A stretch of DNA of 9,390 bases from Fidelibacterota bacterium (lineage in GTDB: Bacteria > Fidelibacterota > Marinisomatia > SCGC-AAA003-L08 > TS1B11): positions 1 through 9,390 of the forward strand of contig JADFMC010000059.1 of the NCBI GenBank assembly GCA_022564085.1, read 5' to 3'. Below are positions 6,301 through 9,390 of the stretch, piece after piece; the stretch's first letter is position 1, and every line of letters starts with the position of its first letter. The notes under the pieces were generated by a model, which was given only the letters and a program-made list of their open reading frames with translations, searched no databases and had not been told where the DNA came from. The position numbers and the translations under genes are program-made.

Positions 6301-6486
6301 GTGCGCTGGGTAGCGTCAGGTAAAACCGGCTACCCCAAGGGTTGCGACCATTACTGGAAAGCGCCATGCTGGACATTATTGTCCCGCCTGCCGTCCATGG
6401 AAGGGGTGGAGCGTTGCGTGATCACCAAGGAGGTTGTGTGCGGGGACGAGCAGCCTGTATTAGTGCGGCGCAAGGTGCGGGCCTGA
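6301..6486 (+). pseudogene. Partial, frameshifted duplicate of the clpX 3' end
   Basis: This stretch aligns with clpX codons from about 360 to the stop (4838-5020). The first part (6301-6384) is roughly two-thirds identical and carries two length changes: +2 nt near 6330-6340 and +1 nt near 6380. Between these two changes the shifted frame still reads GLR, LLE and AMLD as in clpX. The net +3 restores the frame, and the last 102 nt are 97 percent identical, ending in the same TGA. The open frame here from GTG 6301 (61 residues) therefore has a scrambled middle and cannot fold as a ClpX domain. It lacks the ATPase part altogether. I call it a relic, not a gene. Confidence 0.88.
6385..6486 (+). 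repeat. 102-bp direct repeat, copy 2 (clpX relic tail)
   Basis: This is the partner of 4919-5020, with 3 mismatches in 102 nt. The two copies are 1466 nt apart, start to start. Homologous recombination between them would remove the deacetylase-like gene and leave an intact clpX directly upstream of the decarboxylase-like gene. Confidence 0.95.
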
Positions 6487-6531
6487 ATGCTCAATAACCT
6501 GAAACCGGGACATCGTTAAGGAACCGGAACA

Positions 6532-7293
6532 ATGAGCGCAAGATTATTACGTGGCATGTGCCAGTTGGGGCTTGGTTACCTTCTGGTGGCAGGATGTTCC
6601 AAGGTCAGCGACCAAAATCCGGTCGAAAAAGCGGGTAATGTTCATATTTACGGCACTCTTCAGCGGATGATGCACGATAATCGACCTGCCGCAGTGGTAC
6701 AACTGGACCAGCTACTGCCATCGGAACAGCTTTTCGGGCTGGGGGCCCTGTCGGAGTTGCGTGGCGAGATCACTATCCTGGGTGGTCAGGCTGTTATATC
6801 ATACTCCGCCGGGGATGACAGCATCCACGCAGTGGCGGTGACGGAATCGGAGGAAGGCGCAGCCCTGTTAGTGACGGCCGAAGTAGTCACCTGGAAGCCC
6901 ACAACTACCCCGGGGGAGATCACTTTTGAGAAGCTCGATGAGCGGATTGCAGAGCTCGCCGCTAGGGCAGGGGTGGACACAGACCTGCCCTTTCCTTTCA
7001 TGGTGCTGGGGCGGGTTACTGGGCTCGAATATCATGTGGTTAACGGTGACCGATTGGCAAAAGGCAGCTATTCCCGCGAGGACCACCTGGCGGCTGCCAT
7101 CAGGCGCTCCCTCTCCAATACGACCATCACTCTGTTGGGCTTTTATTCGGAGCACCACCAGGGAATATTCACCCACCAGGGGTCCAAAACTCATATTCAT
7201 TGTTTCCGGGATGACCCGCCGGTTTCCGGCCATGTGGACGATGTGACATTGCCGGCCGGCACCATCATTATGTTCCCGGTGTTTGCCGAGTAG
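6532..7293 (+). CDS. Acetolactate decarboxylase-family lipoprotein
   Basis: Alpha-acetolactate decarboxylase turns acetolactate into acetoin using a zinc ion. This 253-residue protein shows the family pattern. H221, H223 and H234 reproduce the H-x-H-x10-H spacing of the zinc ligands in the Brevibacillus enzyme (H194, H196, H207). E79 in ELRGE and R161 in LGRV sit where catalytic Glu65 and Arg145 are expected. The C-terminus stops soon after the zinc motif, so the late catalytic Glu of the classical enzyme is not evident. The N-terminus is a lipoprotein signal: a hydrophobic stretch with lipobox LVAGC, making C22 the lipidated residue. An envelope location is unusual for acetoin synthesis, so activity is uncertain. 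A ribosome site AAGGA lies upstream of ATG 6532. No acetolactate synthase gene is nearby. Confidence 0.78.
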   Translation: MSARLLRGMCQLGLGYLLVAGCSKVSDQNPVEKAGNVHIYGTLQRMMHDNRPAAVVQLDQLLPSEQLFGLGALSELRGEITILGGQAVISYSAGDDSIHAVAVTESEEGAALLVTAEVVTWKPTTTPGEITFEKLDERIAELAARAGVDTDLPFPFMVLGRVTGLEYHVVNGDRLAKGSYSREDHLAAAIRRSLSNTTITLLGFYSEHHQGIFTHQGSKTHIHCFRDDPPVSGHVDDVTLPAGTIIMFPVFAE

Positions 7294-7363
7294 CCATCGG
7301 TTGACTGAATTGCTCAGGGGGAAACCCTCAGGCAGACCGCTATTCCGGCTACTTCGGCAGTAA

Positions 7364-7386
7364 TCCCGCCACCGCCTCTGGCGGGA
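7364..7386. terminator. GC-rich hairpin between convergent genes
   Basis: TCCCGCCA and TGGCGGGA form a perfect 8-bp stem with a 7-nt loop, 70 nt after the decarboxylase-like gene. No T tract follows on either strand, so it would be a weak intrinsic terminator. Its position between converging genes suggests it serves as a transcription end or 3' stabiliser. Confidence 0.45.
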
Positions 7387-7435
7387 CAAGCATTCTGGGG
7401 GATAGAAACGGGAGGACTCTGGAGCTTACTTCAAT

Positions 7436-7452
7436 AAAAGCCCCGCCTTTTT
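7436..7452 (-). terminator. Possible terminator of the secreted repeat protein gene
   Basis: On the minus strand, AAAAG and CTTTT flank GCGGGG, 17 nt after the TAG stop, followed by ATT. The stem is only 5 bp and mostly A-T, so the call is weak. Confidence 0.3.
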
Positions 7453-7468
7453 CGCAACTGCCTGTACG

Positions 7469-9025
7469 CTATTTCAAAAGAACCATCTTGATGGATTTGC
7501 TGTACCCAGGCGTCGTTAGCCGGGCAATGTAAATGCCCGATGGTAGTGGCCCGCCGGATGCATTGCTCCCATCCCAAACCACTTGGTGATAACCGGCCTG
7601 GTAGCCACCGCCGGCCAGCCGAACCACCTCCCGGCCGGTGAGGTCGTAGACAATTAAGGTGACGAAGGTTGCTGCCGGCAGGTCGAAGCGGAGGGTGGTG
7701 GAGGCGTTGAAAGGGTTGGGATGACCGGAGTAGAGCTGATATTTGGCAGGGGTAAATTGCACAACTTTGTTCTGGTCAGGCCGAAAATAAATTGCCAAAG
7801 TTGAATCGGAGATGGTTGTGTCAATAATAGTGGTATCGATGATAGTTGTGTCGATGATGGTAGTATCGAAGACCGCTTTGGTACTGTCATATCGAAAAGA
7901 CATCAGCCATATATCTTTTGACATTTCTTCATCCCATATATAACCGGCTACCGTGAAAGTATCTACGCCGGTTTCAACTATTGCGGCGGGTTTTAGGGCT
8001 AGATCGGTTTGAACTGTGAATTCCCACATGGGGCTGCCATACTGATCGACGCGGACGAATATGACGGGACCATCATCTCTGGAATAGGTGGTCACATTAC
8101 CGCCGAACATTAGGTCCCGAGGAGAAGCGGTTGAGACATTCAGATGCGAATTTTGGAACCAATGTGAATAGCGCTGCAATTCCATACCATTTTGATCAGT
8201 ATATACCAGATGAATCTGAGTTTCATGGCCAAGATCATTATAGTGACTCCCGTAACTCAAATAGCCATTTTCAGTTCTAACCAAATGCTGCGTGCTGACA
8301 CCCGAAAATACTTGGGACCAAAGCGTGTCCAGGTTTGTGTTGAATGCCACTAAGAAGGTATTACCGCCTGTTTGATTGTAACCGGCTACAATAAAGCCTG
8401 CTTCTGTGGCCTCGAGTTTTTGGGGATAAAGAAATCGTTGGCTGGGCTCTCCATCAAACCCATAAATACGTGACGATAAAGAATCCCCTTGCGAATTCAT
8501 TTTTAGTAGCCAGAGATCTCTACCCCACTCATCATTCATGGTAAACCCGGCGACAATATAATTCCCGTCCATCGTTTCTATCACCGCCAGGCCCTCGTCA
8601 TCCTCACTACGGCTGTAGCTGCGAGACCAGAGTGGGGCCCCGTTCTCATCTATCCGCACCAACCAGACATCCAGGGTTTGACCACTATCAGCGGTAGTGA
8701 CACCGGTAATCACGAAGCCGCTATCCTGGGTCTGGCGGAGGTCATAACCGGCTATCTCTCCGATCCCGCCCTGGAATCTGCTCCAGAGAGTGTCGCCGTT
8801 CGCATCGGTTCGTACCAGCCAGTAACCCATATACTCACCGTCAGAAATGGATTTGTGTCCGAGAATGATGCAACCATTCTCGAGTTTCTGTATCTGGAAA
8901 ACATTCACTGATCCCCCACCATTAAGATACTTTAAGAACAACACCTCTGACGCAGCGGAAAGCAAGGGGAAAGCAACGCCGATGGCTAATAAGCATTTGA
9001 TAAAAATAAGATGCTGTTTATTCAT
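7469..9025 (-). CDS. Secreted beta-propeller-like repeat protein with C-terminal sorting (FlgD-like) domain
   Basis: I do not recognise a specific function. I chose ATG 9025 (518 residues) because it begins a signal peptide (MNKQHLIFIK, then a hydrophobic run to SAAS). The upstream in-frame extension looks non-coding. Residues from about 28 to 380 hold seven repeats of about 50 residues. The better-preserved ones read D-GF-I-AG, then WLVR-D-NGD-LWSR; this suits a seven-bladed propeller, with repeats 5 and 6 the most worn. A linker at 387-406 has DTTII three times plus DTTIS. The last 88 residues are a FlgD-like domain (PNPFN, LTGREV, SGIYIARL, IKMVLLK), which in FCB bacteria resembles the type IX secretion sorting signal. 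The protein is probably exported or surface-attached. The gene is convergent with the decarboxylase-like gene. Confidence 0.85.
   Translation of the reverse strand: MNKQHLIFIKCLLAIGVAFPLLSAASEVLFLKYLNGGGSVNVFQIQKLENGCIILGHKSISDGEYMGYWLVRTDANGDTLWSRFQGGIGEIAGYDLRQTQDSGFVITGVTTADSGQTLDVWLVRIDENGAPLWSRSYSRSEDDEGLAVIETMDGNYIVAGFTMNDEWGRDLWLLKMNSQGDSLSSRIYGFDGEPSQRFLYPQKLEATEAGFIVAGYNQTGGNTFLVAFNTNLDTLWSQVFSGVSTQHLVRTENGYLSYGSHYNDLGHETQIHLVYTDQNGMELQRYSHWFQNSHLNVSTASPRDLMFGGNVTTYSRDDGPVIFVRVDQYGSPMWEFTVQTDLALKPAAIVETGVDTFTVAGYIWDEEMSKDIWLMSFRYDSTKAVFDTTIIDTTIIDTTIIDTTISDSTLAIYFRPDQNKVVQFTPAKYQLYSGHPNPFNASTTLRFDLPAATFVTLIVYDLTGREVVRLAGGGYQAGYHQVVWDGSNASGGPLPSGIYIARLTTPGYSKSIKMVLLK
7808..7867 (-). 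repeat. Four tandem 15-bp units encoding DTTII
   Basis: Four in-frame 15-nt units follow the pattern GAYACNACYATYATY, the last ending in a Ser codon. The units differ almost only at third codon positions, so the peptide is kept while the DNA drifts. They encode the Thr/Ile-rich linker between the repeat domain and the sorting domain. Confidence 0.9.
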
Positions 9026-9353
9026 TTTTCCACGGTTCCATGACATGGGTTTACTACCGATAACCGCATAGTGGAAAATCGTAAACTTTCCTACAATGAT
9101 GAGCTCTGGGTCAAGATAACACATCTCGCTGGGAAAAGCAAGCCGGCATTAAAACCGGGCCATATGTGATTTATCTAACAGCCACGGCCTGAAAATTTGT
9201 TTACATTATCCCCTGTCGGTGGTAGAGAAAATATCCCCCAATGAGTGGCTGGTAACCCTGCCCTGAAGTAATTGACAATAGTGGGCGGCAGCCGGACCGG
9301 CCTCATCCCGGCAGTGAGCTATCCCAGATGACACACTTTGCTAGTGCGATGGA
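9026..9353. other. Intergenic stretch without a supported gene
   Basis: Apart from the candidate minus-strand promoter at 9113-9141, I see no gene, RNA gene or repeat here. A TTGACA at 9272-9277 has no matching -10 hexamer at proper spacing. The stretch separates two divergent transcription units, if the start at the right edge is real. Confidence 0.5.
9113..9141 (-). promoter_or_regulatory. Candidate promoter of the secreted repeat protein gene
   Basis: On the minus strand, TTGCTT (9141-9136) and TATCTT (9118-9113) are 17 nt apart. Transcription would begin near 9106, about 80 nt before ATG 9025. The hexamers are moderate matches, so this is tentative. Confidence 0.35.
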
Positions 9354-9390
9354 ATGATAATGAGTAAACGCAGAGGATTATCAGTATTAA
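9354..9390 (+). CDS. Possible 5' end of a gene cut by the right edge
   Basis: An open frame begins MIMSKRRGLSVL (ATG 9354, or ATG 9360 in the same frame) and runs off the window. The KRR followed by apolar residues could begin a signal peptide. GGA lies close upstream but there is no strong ribosome site. With only twelve codons this is a hint, not a firm gene. Confidence 0.3.
   Translation, partial: MIMSKRRGLSVL

Noticed and set aside
6301..6486. The 61-codon frame as a functional small protein
   Set aside because: Its middle is out of the clpX frame because of +2 and +1 changes, and its tail is just copied ClpX C-terminus. A degraded duplicate explains it.
9026..9124. N-terminal extension of the secreted repeat protein to ATG 9124
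   Set aside because: The extra 33 residues would place a signal peptide internally and overlap the likely promoter leader. ATG 9025 starts a normal signal sequence.
9272..9277. TTGACA as a promoter for a gene at the right edge
   Set aside because: The positions 16-18 nt downstream are GC-rich and show no -10 hexamer.

Overview
The window most likely comes from a bacterium of the FCB superphylum, plausibly Candidatus Marinimicrobia (Neomarinimicrobiota) or a close relative. The best clue is the secreted protein on the minus strand at 7469-9025. It ends in a FlgD-like sorting domain with the PNPFN motif and an IKMVLLK tail, typical of that part of the tree. This placement is from memory of family features, not from a search. 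The core genes look GC-rich. The genes after 5095 look lower in GC and have a more accessory character.

Layout from left to right. Positions 1-780 (minus) hold the first 260 codons of trpE, which runs off the left edge. In front of it (807-945, minus) is a complete transcription attenuator: a 20-residue leader peptide with seven aromatic codons in a row (FYFYYWW), a perfect 9-bp antiterminator pairing, and an 11-bp terminator hairpin followed by a U-rich tract. Further upstream on the same strand are an uncatalogued 49-residue, highly charged protein with a clear Shine-Dalgarno site and a good sigma-70 promoter (1067-1303), and an AroQ-type chorismate mutase (1365-1661). Chorismate is the shared substrate of TrpE and chorismate mutase, so this end of the window is an aromatic amino acid cluster.

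Positions 1873-5020 (plus) form a tight protein quality-control operon, tig-clpP-clpX. tig and clpP overlap by 4 nt, and clpX starts 2 nt after clpP ends. Trigger factor helps nascent chains fold, while ClpX unfolds substrates and feeds them to ClpP. This ClpP has Asn where the catalytic Asp normally sits.

Downstream of clpX is a NodB-fold deacetylase-like protein (5095-6165). It is followed by a broken second copy of the clpX 3' end (6301-6486) whose last 102 nt match clpX at 99 of 102 positions. The deacetylase-like gene is therefore bracketed by direct repeats that both end at a clpX stop codon. Next comes a lipoprotein of the acetolactate decarboxylase fold (6532-7293), with a candidate promoter upstream of the clpX relic.

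The right end holds a convergent gene for a secreted seven-repeat, probably beta-propeller, protein with a DTTII repeat linker and a C-terminal sorting domain (7469-9025, minus). A mostly non-coding 365-nt stretch follows, with a possible gene start at the very edge. I saw no tRNA, rRNA, CRISPR array or transposase.
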